Source: Bombyx mori (taxonomy: Eukaryota > Arthropoda > Insecta > Lepidoptera > Bombycidae). From it: DNA of 64,000 bases. The stretch is from the NCBI RefSeq assembly GCF_030269925.1, contig NC_085107.1:7874001-7938000 (forward strand). Reading direction: 5' to 3'. Of the stretch, positions 1 through 10,937 are shown in pieces. The position numbers and the translations under genes are program-made. The notes beneath the pieces are model-generated. The model was not told where the DNA came from. It saw only the letters and a program-made list of their open reading frames with translations, and did no database searches. The number at the start of each line of letters is the position of its first letter. Position 1 is the first letter of the stretch.

Positions 1-633
1 TTAACCCAACTTTGTGGCTGTGGCTTCAGACATCACGGCTTGAATCACTCATCGATGTGATAACCGTCTAATAAACAGAATACAAAATTGATTTTCAGGA
101 TAAACAATATGCCAATGACAGTTAGTACCTACAAGTTCCATTAAACGAAACTCCTCACGTACTACGCATAATTAATTTTTGCTTGTTTACAAAGAAATTG
201 AAAAAAATATCAGAATAATAATAAATAGGCCTTTTTAATATTAACGGCAATCAAGCATCGTAGAAAAAACAGATCCTGTACAAAATATTTTATGTTAAAT
301 AGATTTAATGAGATTGAGTGGAGTTCAATGTTTACATTATTTTTCCTTATTTTAATTGATTTACTAATATACATTCATATATTTTTGACAAAATTTATAA
401 TAGAACTCAAACAAAATATAATAATACTTAATAAAAACTACTTCAAAACTGTATTTTAATAGGTAACCTCAGAATTAACAAAACTAATTAACGAAAATAA
501 ATAAAAACTAAAGATAACGACACTAAGTAGATAGATACTAGAGGTTGAGCTTCAAAAACTTTATTTAAAAAAAATCGAAGGTGTAAATTGGCTTATTTAT
601 CATGAGTAGCCAGGCAAAAGTATTTGACTGGAT
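1..633. other. AT-rich non-coding stretch
   Basis: No coding region, repeat family or RNA gene was recognised here. The sequence is AT-rich with short A and T runs. Probably intron or intergenic DNA of the glutamate receptor locus; that is inference only. Confidence 0.5.
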
Positions 634-862
634 TATTTATTGCTTAGATGGGTGGACAAACTCACGGCCCACCTGGTACTAAGTGGTTACCGGAGTCTAC
701 AAATATCAACAACGTAAATCCTGCTACTCACCCTGAGACATGGGTTCAAAGATCTGTTTTTAAAATACAACGGCTGCCCTGAACACATTACTGCTTCAGG
801 CCAGAAAAAGGCAGGGTGATGGTATCTACCCGTACAGACTGATAAGTTATCCTACCAGTAAT
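634..862 (-). mobile_element. Bm1-type SINE, 5'-truncated, diverged
   Basis: Read on the minus strand, this follows the 3' two-thirds of the Bm1 body seen intact at 19421-19859. It has the bipartite 'cctgcc/gcagtaatg' part, a degraded middle, and the 'ccacccatctaagcaataa' end followed by an A/T-rich tail. It lacks the tRNA-like head. The many substitutions relative to the other copies suggest an older insertion. Confidence 0.75.
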
Positions 863-1667
863 TGTTTGTATTAAGGCGTATAAAACTAAAGCAGCTGATC
901 TATCTCGCTACTTTTCTCGTAGGTCATCTCACTAGACTCTATCTCACTAATGATGATCATCTGGCACTTTTTTTAATATAAATAGATTTTAGCAATTTTT
1001 TTCTTGAAATTTCAAATAGGTAAGTATAGAATTTTGTTGCCGAATTTGAAAATCGAGTATTTCGTAGTGAAATTTAAAGCAAGATGTGGTCCACATTGTA
1101 CAGTCGAAAGATTTTGAAAGGGCCCCTCATACTCGCCTCAAATATAGGAGTGACCTAGATCTTTAAGATTTTCGGCAAAATGTGCCAGTCATTTTCAGAA
1201 ACGCTAGCATCAGCCAAACTGGATATGAATATTTTATAGTGTGAGTACACAATCATAAATCTAATAATAATCTCAGAATTTAAGTTAAAATTCACATAGA
1301 ATAAGTCAAGATTTTGTTAAATTAAGCTTCAACATATCACCGTTTGTGGCAATTGGATCTTAGCTATATATTCTTCTCCTATACATGAGTGATAGAAACA
1401 ATGGTGACGTGAAAAGAGGATATTCGTACGATGAATAGACAAGAGCTCTCATCTCTGGATCAAAGTATTTACATAGAATATTAGATGGAATAGAAACATC
1501 GTAAACTAGAAACACTAAAACTAACGGAAAAGCGTTTGCAATTCCTAAGATAAACTCTTTATCTCCATTATCACATTCCTCAAGAGTCCTATCGTAATTG
1601 GTAATTTAAAGTTTCTAAACTGAAGCTGCGAAAAAATATTTTACTCCCAAATCATAACCATTCATGG
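863..1667. other. non-coding stretch
   Basis: No gene, known repeat or RNA feature recognised. Base composition is like that of the flanks. Confidence 0.45.
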
Positions 1668-1850
1668 GTCAGCCTCCCGGTAGCCTAGTGAAAAATAGCG
1701 GAGCAACTAGCCTCGGGCTACCTCAAGGGAGACCGAGCTTCGTTTCAAGCCCGGTTATTTATGCTCCACAAAGTTCAAAGTGTAGAGTTGTGGAATGGAG
1801 CACAAAGCGGGATTGTTGGTATCAATCATTATGATTCCCCTTCGGCCTAT
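1668..1850 (+). mobile_element. candidate diverged tRNA-derived SINE
   Basis: TAGCCTAGTGA at 1681-1691 resembles a pol III A box, and GTTTCAAGCCC at 1742-1752 matches 9 of 11 positions of a B box. The 61-nt spacing is longer than in a tRNA gene but tolerable for a SINE head. The segment is more GC-rich than its surroundings. It differs from Bm1, and no second copy was found in the window, so the assignment rests on the box motifs alone. Confidence 0.35.
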
Positions 1851-4435
1851 TTTCGGTAAGTACGTTCCCTCAGTGAAAGTCAATTAATTTAGTTTCGTTT
1901 CACGTAACTTGATTTTCAATACTCGGATCGACAAGAAGATTTTTATCTGGATTAGATGATACGATTTGGTTACTTTAGGTAATACAAAAATTTTGGGAAT
2001 GAAAATATGTTTTTTTGGGATTTCCTATTAAACGACTTTTTTTGGGATTTACTATTAAAGTCCACTTAAACAAGTATGCATTTTGTTTATGCTCAGGGCT
2101 AGTAGTCACCTCTTTTAGGACATATTTATCCTACTACTAAAAAATGAACGCTCAATTTTACAAAGAAATTAATTTAAAAAAATCGCATAATAACATAAAA
2201 ATATGTACTGTCTACAATGACGATTGCGATAAAATTACTCGATACTAGTTTCGAAAAGTATTAGGTTCCTGACTGCGATCAAAAACTCGATATCAAAACT
2301 CGATATCAAAAACTCGAATATTGTAATGATAACATAAAAATATTTACTATGAATTAAGCAGATTGATTAATATTTTAAGACTTAGATTTACCCAATATAT
2401 TTTACGGTAATTAAAAGGCTTTTTTAATGTTTTTGTGCGTGGATTTTTATTAATTCCGTAAAAAGGACATCTATTTTTCGCAATTGAGCAAAACTTTGAT
2501 CATTGACTAACGGAGCTCATAAAGACCATAAGGAAAAATTGTCACCCACCTCAAGTTATTAACTCAAACTTTCAATTGTACGGACGTAGGAAAGTGTTGT
2601 GAGTTTACTAATAATACGCAAAATGACTAACTTAAGTTAATCTCCTACCACAACAAGCAATTAATTTCATCATAATAAAAATATTTTGAATAACAAGCTT
2701 TACAACACAAATAAAGATTATTAAATTTCAGATGTAAAAGACGACTCGTAAAAATGTCATCGCGTTGACCTTCGACCACAAAAACATTTCCGACATGATT
2801 GACCCAGTTACGTTTACAAATCCTACGGGAAATAGGACCCTAAATACATAAAATTGAAGCAAAAGGATCCAAAGACTATTAAAAGCACGTTTAGTATGTT
2901 AAACAGTACTAAATTTAAACTATTTTCTAAAGAGTAAATTCCTTTAAATTTGACCACAACAAAATTAGATACAGTCTACCATTTCTTTTACAGCGATAAT
3001 TCGATGACACAATAATATAACTTAGCACCAGGTGATGTTATTTTATAAAGTGGGCGACCGCGATCGCTGTAATCTTCTGTTTTCCTGCCAGTATTAGTTT
3101 TTCAAGGCTACCCAAACCCCAAAGCGTGCGTCCGAAAAAAAACACATAACCAAATCGCTATCGTATTAAAAGTAATAAAAAAGCCTTTCAAATATCCAAA
3201 AATTCTCATCAGCATTTTTAAATGATCGACTCCTGAATTTAGCCCGGAATTCATCAACTAATGAGGTATTCCAACCACTTTGAATATGTTGCTTAGATCA
3301 TCAGACCATCCAAAATTCATTTCAGTGTAATTTCAGATTTAATCCAATTAATTTCTTTACTATGCGTAATGAAAAATTCCTTTGTTTTTCATTTATGAAT
3401 TGTTTTTCATAATTTCCATTCAAATGATTTCCAAAATTGGCATTGTTTCATGTAAAAGTATCGGCGTTAAGCGTTCATTTTTGTTTGAATGTGCACTAAC
3501 TGACTACATTACAGAATAACTTCTATATGTCTAAGAAAACACAAAATATGTTTTCTTCTACCCGTGATTATGTTCGCATCTTGCCTTATGACTTAATTAA
3601 TTCTATAAATCGTTTATAACATACATATAATGGAGAAATTAATTTAGCTATGTTTATTAATTATAGAATGAGTTTAGCTAGGAGCAATTTCCCACACCAC
3701 TCAACATACAGTAGTGGGATGATGGTATCGTGTTAAATTAAAACATGGCTGAGTTTCGTATGGAGACCACTGGGATTTTGTGCTTGTATCATAAGCTTAT
3801 TAGAAATATTTTTTTTAATAAAACTAACAACAACCTAAGACTTAAATATAATATAAAACGTAATGAACCCAGTGATTTTCCCGCTGCTTAAATTGATCCG
3901 GTTCTTCTGTTATCTGATTTTCTAGCGCTAGCAGAGTGGTTGCTCAGTGGAGCAGTTTTTTTGTGTAAAGTCCTGCTTTATCAGCCAACTTTGCATGAAA
4001 TGTTCCTCTGGTGTTCTTTTTAGTTTCGGTATTAAACGTATCGTCTATTCTTGACATAATCATTTATTTATCTTTAAAAATGTACATGTATTCCATTATT
4101 AATAAAATTATCATAATACGAAATCGAATGTCGATTTAATAACGCCACTCGCTACCGCCTGTGAATAACGCCACTCACTAAATCAATGCTATCAGCCTAC
4201 AATGTGCTTTCGCTGAAGCTGCCCTACCCTTTAAATTGAAGGCTTTGTAACAGGAAATAGGTAGGATAGTGATACCACCCATAAACGTTTTCAAACATGC
4301 CTATCCACCAATGCAAAATGTCTCACAAAATAAATTGTATATTTTAATAAGGTTTTTTAGAAGTAGACATTATCGAGACTAAGATTTAGAAAGAAACACT
4401 TCGTCACTTTTTTTGAGCTAAGACACAATATATGC
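1851..4435. other. AT-rich stretch with two small local duplications
   Basis: No gene recognised. Visible structure: an imperfect direct repeat of about 31 bases near 2008-2062 ('tttgggattt..ctattaaa' twice), a short 'actcgatatcaaa' repeat near 2285-2320, and two copies of 'aataacgccactc' near 4139-4175. The rest is featureless. Confidence 0.5.
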
Positions 4436-4642
4436 CTTGCCCTGCCTATTTCTACCGTGTAGCAGGATGCGTTTCGGTTTGAAGGGTGGGGCAGCCCTTG
4501 TAACCATACTGAGACCTTAGAACTCATATCTCAAGGTGGGTGGCGCATTTACGTTGTAGATACCTATGGGCTCCAGTAACCAATTAACACCAGGTGGGCT
4601 GTGAGCTCATCCACCCATCCAAGCAATAAAAATAAAATAAAA
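4436..4642 (+). mobile_element. Bm1-type SINE, 5'-truncated
   Basis: Starts at 'ccctgcctatttctaccgtg' and follows the Bm1 3' body closely through 'gcgtttcggtttgaagggtg', 'atctcaaggtgggtggcg' and 'taccaattaacaccaggtgg' to the terminal 'caagcaataaaa' A-rich tail. The tRNA-like head is missing, as is common for retrotransposed copies truncated at the 5' end. Confidence 0.88.
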
Positions 4643-6139
4643 AATAGTGATAATACCTATTTTCAAACTTTTAAAATGACCGATTTAATCAATCCAATAG
4701 TAGCTTGGCAGTGCCACTGACATTAAAAAGGTCCGAGCGGTAATGGTCGTTTGAGTTTGAATCATCGATGGCTATAAAAAATTAGGGATTTGTGTTGACG
4801 GTGAATACTGTTTACCACTTAAAATACAATAACGAAGGTAGTATCCCGATTTGTATTTCCATATACATTTCATTTATATAATCAACATTAAAAAGATCAC
4901 TGAAATATGAACTGAAATCCAATAACCTTTTTTTTTGCTCAAAAACAGAGAAACTTAATATGTAAAAAAAAAGACAAAAGCTTTCCTTCTGCCAGACAAA
5001 TTAACAAAAAACTCTGACAAAATGAAGACTAATTAGATTTAGTCCGAAACAGGACCGAAATTATGACATTCCAAAGAATGAAAGTCTTAAATTGAATTCC
5101 GATGATCCCAATACAAAAAAAAAAAAAACGACGCTTCGAATTATTAAAAACTTTTGTTCATTATTTTATGTTTACGATGTCAAGCATTCACCATGGGCCC
5201 GGTAACCATTTTATACAGTGTGTCTTGAGTTCGTTCATCTGTTAAGGTAATAAATAAAAAATCGACTGATAAGTTAATAATGGTTTACGTTGGTTTTTTG
5301 TTTATATAGTTGAAGAACTACGAGAAAAAAATTGGAATTTATTTTTTCGATCTTTTCTGATAAACTTATTTTCGAAACACAACAGAAAATGTAAGACATC
5401 AAATTAATATAAATCTGCGAGTAAATAAATCTAAAATTCCTGTTAAATTCCTGTCCTGTTAAATTAATACTCATTCTCAGAATTCTTAATTGACGGTAAA
5501 AACAGGATTAATATCTGATAACAACTAATATTATTAAATAATACCCAGACACCACAATTTTTCTATTATACTATATCAAGATGTACTTTAAGCTTTCCAA
5601 GTACCTACCTACTACTTGAAAAGCATTGATTGTTTCAACACGGTTACAATAAACAGCTTAATTTATTTGGAGGCCGCTTTTAAGGGGATAAAATTAATAA
5701 GATGCGGAACGTAATGCGTAACGGTAAAACAATTGACATTTTTCGTAATTTCACTAAGTAAATGAACATGAAAGAAGCCGTCGGCGCGTCTTTGATGTCA
5801 TTTTTAATTTACTTTATCAAGTAATTATAACTCGTCTTAAGTATGAGCTAACAATAAGAAACAATTACAATTTCTTATAGAGCCCCATTGGATGTTAATA
5901 GATGATTTTAAGATTGACCTTTTGGTTAACGAGGATCATAAGTTCGACATAAATCAAAGAAAATTGACTCGTTTGATCTAAGTAAACGATGGAGTAAAAT
6001 GTTGAGATATTTTTAGTAGGCGTTAAAATAATGCTAAACTGTAGTTTAGACCGGTTTAAACTGATTAGCTGGTGAAATTCAATAGTTTATAACACATTAC
6101 GAGTATACTCATATACATTATGAGTATACATTACGAGTT
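4643..6139. other. AT-rich non-coding stretch
   Basis: A-runs at 4925-4970 and 5115-5128; otherwise no repeat, gene or RNA feature recognised. Confidence 0.5.
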
Positions 6140-6394
6140 TACTGGTGGTAGGACCTCTTCTGAATCCGCGCGGGTAGGTATCACCACCCTGCCTATTTCT
6201 GCCGTGAAGCAGTAATGCGTTTCGGTTTGAAGGGTGGGGCAGCGGTTGTAACTATACTTGAGACCTTAGAACTTATATCTCAAGGTGGGTGGCGCATTTA
6301 CGTTGTGGATGTCTATGGGCTCCAGTAACCACTTAACACCAGGTGGGCTGTGAGCTCGTCCACCCATCTAAGCAATAAAAAAAAAATAAAAAAT
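6140..6394 (+). mobile_element. Bm1-type SINE, 5'-truncated
   Basis: Begins within the Bm1 body at 'actggtggtaggacctcttc' and runs colinearly with the full-length copy at 19421-19859 to the 'taagcaataaaaa' tail. The internal promoter head is absent. Divergence is low, so this is a fairly young copy. Confidence 0.9.
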
Positions 6395-7987
6395 GAAGTA
6401 AAACAATATTTGAAATAGTCCTTCGCCGTGCGTTGCAACGAGTACATTGATCGTGCCCATAGCATAAGTTCGAATATATATATCTTAAAACAATAATTTA
6501 TTTGGTTAGCGGTGGCTAATGGTCTGATCAGCACCTTACCATAGGTCCAATACAAGGCTGTTCCTACGATTATTTACTCACCTTTTTTTTTTACTCACCT
6601 AGTGTATAAAAATAGCAATTATAATAACAGTTAGGACTATAAGACCGAGTCTCGTCCCAATTTCAATCAAATAGTTTGTGATCATTTTATTTTTAATTGC
6701 GTAATATTCTATCATTCTGCTATTTCTGTCACGTAAGAGCATGTAAGATTTTTAGACTGATAAATATGATTACATTTTATCGTAAAACATTAACTGTAAT
6801 ACAAAAAGCGTAGCTGTGTATCATTAAGTTCCTGGGACTAAATTATCGAGTATTGTAAATCGACTGATCACTGTTGAGTTTTCAATTACTTAGTCATTAT
6901 TTATCATGTCAGCGGCTGACCACACTCCATTTTCCACGACAACCTTAACAGATTCTGCGGTTACGTAATTTTGCTAATTGAAAATTGCTATTTTTCGCAT
7001 AACACTTTTCATCTATTCCTGTTTTAATTATCTGGTTTCAATTCAACTTCGATCATTGGGTTGTAACGTAAATACTGTAATACACCTTAGCAGAATTTAC
7101 GTTTTGATGCTTATAGGCTTTCCACGAGTTAGACGGTGACGTTGTCCGTTTGGTCTTATAAAAAGTTGCTATTCCCTTTTATCAACCACACTGATAAAAC
7201 GACTATTCGTTAATGCCCCGACGCGCGGTGCCTTGGTCTTTCTTTCCAATTCGCAAATACACCCGAACTATGGCGCTACGCCAACAAAACTTAAGCCACA
7301 TAAAAACAGCGAAAGCCCAGACAGGTCCCAATCTTTTACGCTGAATTGTGTTTCACAAAGTATTCGGAGTCAAAACGAGACCAGAATTGCAGCGCAGTAG
7401 AGCAATGTCGCAAATTACACTCAATAAATTCACAGTACGGAAGACTATCTCACTTCCTATCCTACGGCAGCTATCTGCTCCGTTATAGTCAATCGCTTTA
7501 TGCTAAATACACTCGTTAACCGTAATTCGTATGAAATTTAGAAAAGGAAATATTTAAAAACCGAAATATTTTGTCAAAAAATATGAACTTGGTGATGATT
7601 AATAATGGCGACAGAGTGTTTATTTTTGTGTCACTCTCTATATTTAATTACCGATGAAAATTTATTAATCTAATGATATTTTATAAGTGTGTGAGTAAAA
7701 TTGATCTTCCTTCTAGTCCAATTAAGAGCCATTAACAATTCGTTTTAAGGAAATTGAAAAAGTGAAAGAGCAATTTACTTAATTTAATACAGTTCTATCA
7801 CGGCCCAATACCTACACTCTTAGACGTTCAAGGAATTAGCCCCAAACTCAGATTTATTTTTATAAAATAACGAAGTGTGAAGGTAGTTAATTTCAAAAAC
7901 AAAATGTACCTTAGTACATTGTCTGAAGTGAAGTATTTAAAGTGAGAAATCGGCAAAAATAGAGGTTAATAAATAAGGTTAATTCAA
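6395..7987. other. non-coding stretch, nothing recognised
   Basis: No known repeat or exon seen. A moderately GC-richer patch lies at about 7200-7490. It has no convincing open frame with splice sites on either strand and no similarity that I recognise. Confidence 0.4.
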
Positions 7988-8371
7988 ATGTTGTTTTTGT
8001 AAGTTATTATGCACTGATCTACGAATATATGATTACTCGACGTAAAAATCCACAGTAAGCTAGGTTCTTCTTAGTTAAACAACAGACTCGGTTGTGTTTA
8101 GTGGATCTAACAAAAATGCTGTTTTTGAAAGTTATTATGCACTGATCTACGAATATATGATTACTCGACGTAAAAAATCCACAGTAAGCTAGGTTCTTCT
8201 TAGTTAAACAACAGACTCGGTTGTGTTTAGTGGATCTAACAAAAATGCTGTTTTTGAAAGTTATTATGCACTGATCTACGAATATATGATTACTCGACGT
8301 AAAAAATCCACAGTAAGCTAGGTTTTTCTTAGTTTAACAACAGACTTGGTTGTGGTTAGTGGATCTAACAA
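7988..8371 (+). repeat. 128-129 bp tandem repeat, three copies
   Basis: The phrase 'ttattatgcactgatctacg' begins at 8004, 8132 and 8261, giving periods of 128 and 129 bases. Each unit ends in 'gtggatctaacaaa'. Units 1-2 differ by an A indel near 'cgtaaaaa'. Unit 3 has a few changes near its end, such as 'tttttcttagtttaac' and 'gacttggttgtgg'. The array is a minisatellite-like local expansion and is not protein-coding. The same unit is not recognised elsewhere in the window. Confidence 0.95.
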
Positions 8372-9844
8372 ATAATACTATCTCTGTCTATTACTCAGGA
8401 AACACAGATTTGTTGACCTGCCTGCGTGCTGAGCTTTTTGTATCTGTATATCATATCCATAATAGTAACATCGCTTTTTTAAATTTCCCCGTATAGTTCC
8501 CTTTGCATCAATGGTACATTATGGTACGAGATTATTATAAATTTATCTTTACATTTGCGAAATTGGATTAAATTAAAATGCTTATTATAAATAGGCCGCT
8601 TTATCTTTAACTGATTAAAATTTCAGCAAAAAGGACCAAGTCAATGCACATAATATATAGGTTTTCTTTGTAACACAAGCTACAACTACCAGCAAGCTTA
8701 CTGGGTACTCAATTATCATTACACGTGGACAAGTAATATTCGATAATATGTTAAGAGTAGCACGATTTATCTCAGTGGGTGATTGAGACATACAAATTGA
8801 CTTTGGATAAAAATTGGGTACAGATTGACAAATTTCAGCTTAGCTAAATTGCCGCTTGATACATCGGAATGCGGGTATGGGCAAATTAACGCGTAATGAT
8901 TTAGATAAGAATACTGAATTGTAAGTCGACGAGAGTGGAAGGGCATCGCATGAAAACCAGCTGAAAAGTGACGCAGCGATGGGACGAAATGTGAGTATAC
9001 AAATGGTGCGGCGGAGACACGCGATAAAATTCACAAAAGCGAAATAAATTGCGACTTCCAGTTGAAAGTATTTCGCGCGCTATTGTCGCGCAATCCAAAT
9101 CGTACCCTTATAAAATCTATCTCATAAATGTTGATTATTTGTTAAACTCTAAACGGGTCTACGTAAGTTTTTCCACAATTTTCAGATAAAAGAAAAGCAG
9201 AACATATTTAAGTTCCCCAGAACGGTCGCTATCTTTGATGTCCTTTATTTTTATTTTATTTTTTTATTTCATTTTATTTTTATAATCTCTATTACTGAAA
9301 CGTGCTGTTTCAATTTTGTTAACACTGATTAAGGAAATGGAACGAGTTTTGCTATCTGTTGGCTACACAATACGGGACCGCGGTGAACATATCCAAGTTG
9401 GTCAGTGCTATTTTCCAATACACTTACTCTAATACACAATACTATTTTTATTGTGATATACTTGTTTGGTTTTTATGAAGATATACCATTTATGTTTACG
9501 GTTGTAGCGTTTAATATCACGGTCCACTCAGGACTGTTTGAATACAAATAATTAATTAATCTTACTTAGCACGTGATCGTGTATTCGCCTGTGGCTTACC
9601 GTGTAGATTTAGTCAATGTCGTCAGCTAACCAAGTCTTCACAGCTGCATATCAACAGAAACCTAGTTGCCTCGTGCGCTTATTACTGGTCATACTACGGC
9701 AGATTTGCATAATGTATGACCACTGAGAAGCTACATGACTAGTTAGATCAATTATTTAGGCTGGTCACATTTTGAGAGCTTTATTGTAGTACTTAAAAGT
9801 ATTTAAAGGCAGAAGGCATAATTTCGTAACCAAAATATTGAAAG
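8372..9844. other. non-coding stretch, nothing recognised
   Basis: Contains a somewhat GC-richer block at 8840-9110 without recognisable coding similarity, and a T-rich low-complexity patch at 9240-9290. Confidence 0.4.
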
Positions 9845-10263
9845 CCAGAGGCCCGTTCCAGCTCCGCTCGGGTCTTTAACAAAAACTTCAACGAATTTGA
9901 CGTTGTTTTATTTTTTTAAATAAAAGAACACTTATTGCGGCGTAACTATAATAGTTAGGACACTTTATGAAAATAATAATGTGTTCTACAAAGTCGTAGT
10001 ACATTATTTTATTCTATCATCAATAGTTTTCGCAGAGCACGCGATGTAAAGAATATTTTAGGTAATTTTGTTACACCTTGGGTTACATTATCGGAGTTTT
10101 AGTAAGGATCCCTATTTTTTTCAAAAATAATTATAGCCTGTGTCACTCGAAATAGTGTAGCTTCCAAACAGTGAAAGAATTTTTCAAATCGGTTCAATAG
10201 TTTCGGAGCCTATTCAATACAAACAAACAAACAAATCTTTCCTCTTTATAATATTAGTATAGA
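9845..10263 (-). mobile_element. Helitron-like non-autonomous element (AATATTATAAAGAGG type)
   Basis: On the minus strand the element starts A|TCTATACTAATATTATAA (first base 10263). It continues with 'gaggaaagatttgtttg' and a block about 'ggctccgaaactattgaacc'. It ends near CCGAGCGGAGCTGG, with a CTGG-type (CTRR) terminus at 9845. Starting with TC after A, and having no terminal inverted repeats, fits Helitron structure. The terminus is degraded, because the base after CTGG is not T, so this is an old copy. It carries no Rep/helicase coding capacity. Confidence 0.65.
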
Positions 10264-10637
10264 TTAACTAAGCTAGAACTGACATGTTTGGAAGTTTTAA
10301 ATATACGTCTCGTTACTTGAAGCTATTTTTAGGTAAACCAAAGTTATAAAGTTACGTTCACACATTACAAAATAATTTTCGATACTACTCCGAAAAAGCT
10401 GGCTTGTTAAAAACGCTGTATGATACAACAGGATTTCCGTTAATTCTGATTAAACGTTTTCGATAATCTGACAATACAAACAGATGCGATCGGTGTACTG
10501 GTACCATAACAATGAAAGAATGTGTGTGATTTAATCATTGTTTACTTGTCTCGCTACATTTATATCGGTAGATATACACTATGATTAAAAATATTGAATC
10601 AAAAAATTGATATCAGTATTTCAGCTTCAATACCTAA
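10264..10637. other. non-coding stretch, nothing recognised
   Basis: AT-rich spacer between two Helitron-like elements; no motif recognised. Confidence 0.45.
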
Positions 10638-10937
10638 TCTATATATATAAAAATGAATTGCTGTTCGTTAGTATCGCTAAAACTCGAGAACGGCTGGACC
10701 GATTTGGCTAATTTTGGTCTTGAATTATTTGTGAAAGTCCAGAGAAGGTTTACAAGGTAGACAAATATGAAAATGCTCAGAATTAAATAAAAATAACAAT
10801 TTTGTTTTCCCTTTGATGTGTCCCCTGTCGGGCGGATTCCTTATGTTTGTTTTAAGTTTATTTTATACAAAAGGCTAGGTCGATTTTTATTTATCGATTA
10901 TCGATTGAGGCACTACGAAGTCTGCCGGGTCAGCTAG
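10638..10937 (+). mobile_element. non-autonomous Helitron, 300 bp
   Basis: Begins A|TCTATATATATAAAAATG and ends GGGTCAGCTAG|T. It is therefore inserted between A and T without target duplication, as Helitrons are. A short hairpin (GGCA at 10909-10912 pairing with TGCC at 10923-10926) lies 7 bases before the terminal CTAG, the usual Helitron 3' signal. The interior matches a family I recognise as abundant in Lepidoptera ('ctcgagaacggctggaccg', 'tttgatgtgtcccctgtcgg'). There is no coding capacity, so it depends on an autonomous helper. Confidence 0.85.

Noticed and set aside
7988..8371. CRISPR-like array
   Set aside because: Units are 129 bp, directly abutting without unique spacers, in a eukaryotic genome. 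It is an ordinary tandem repeat.
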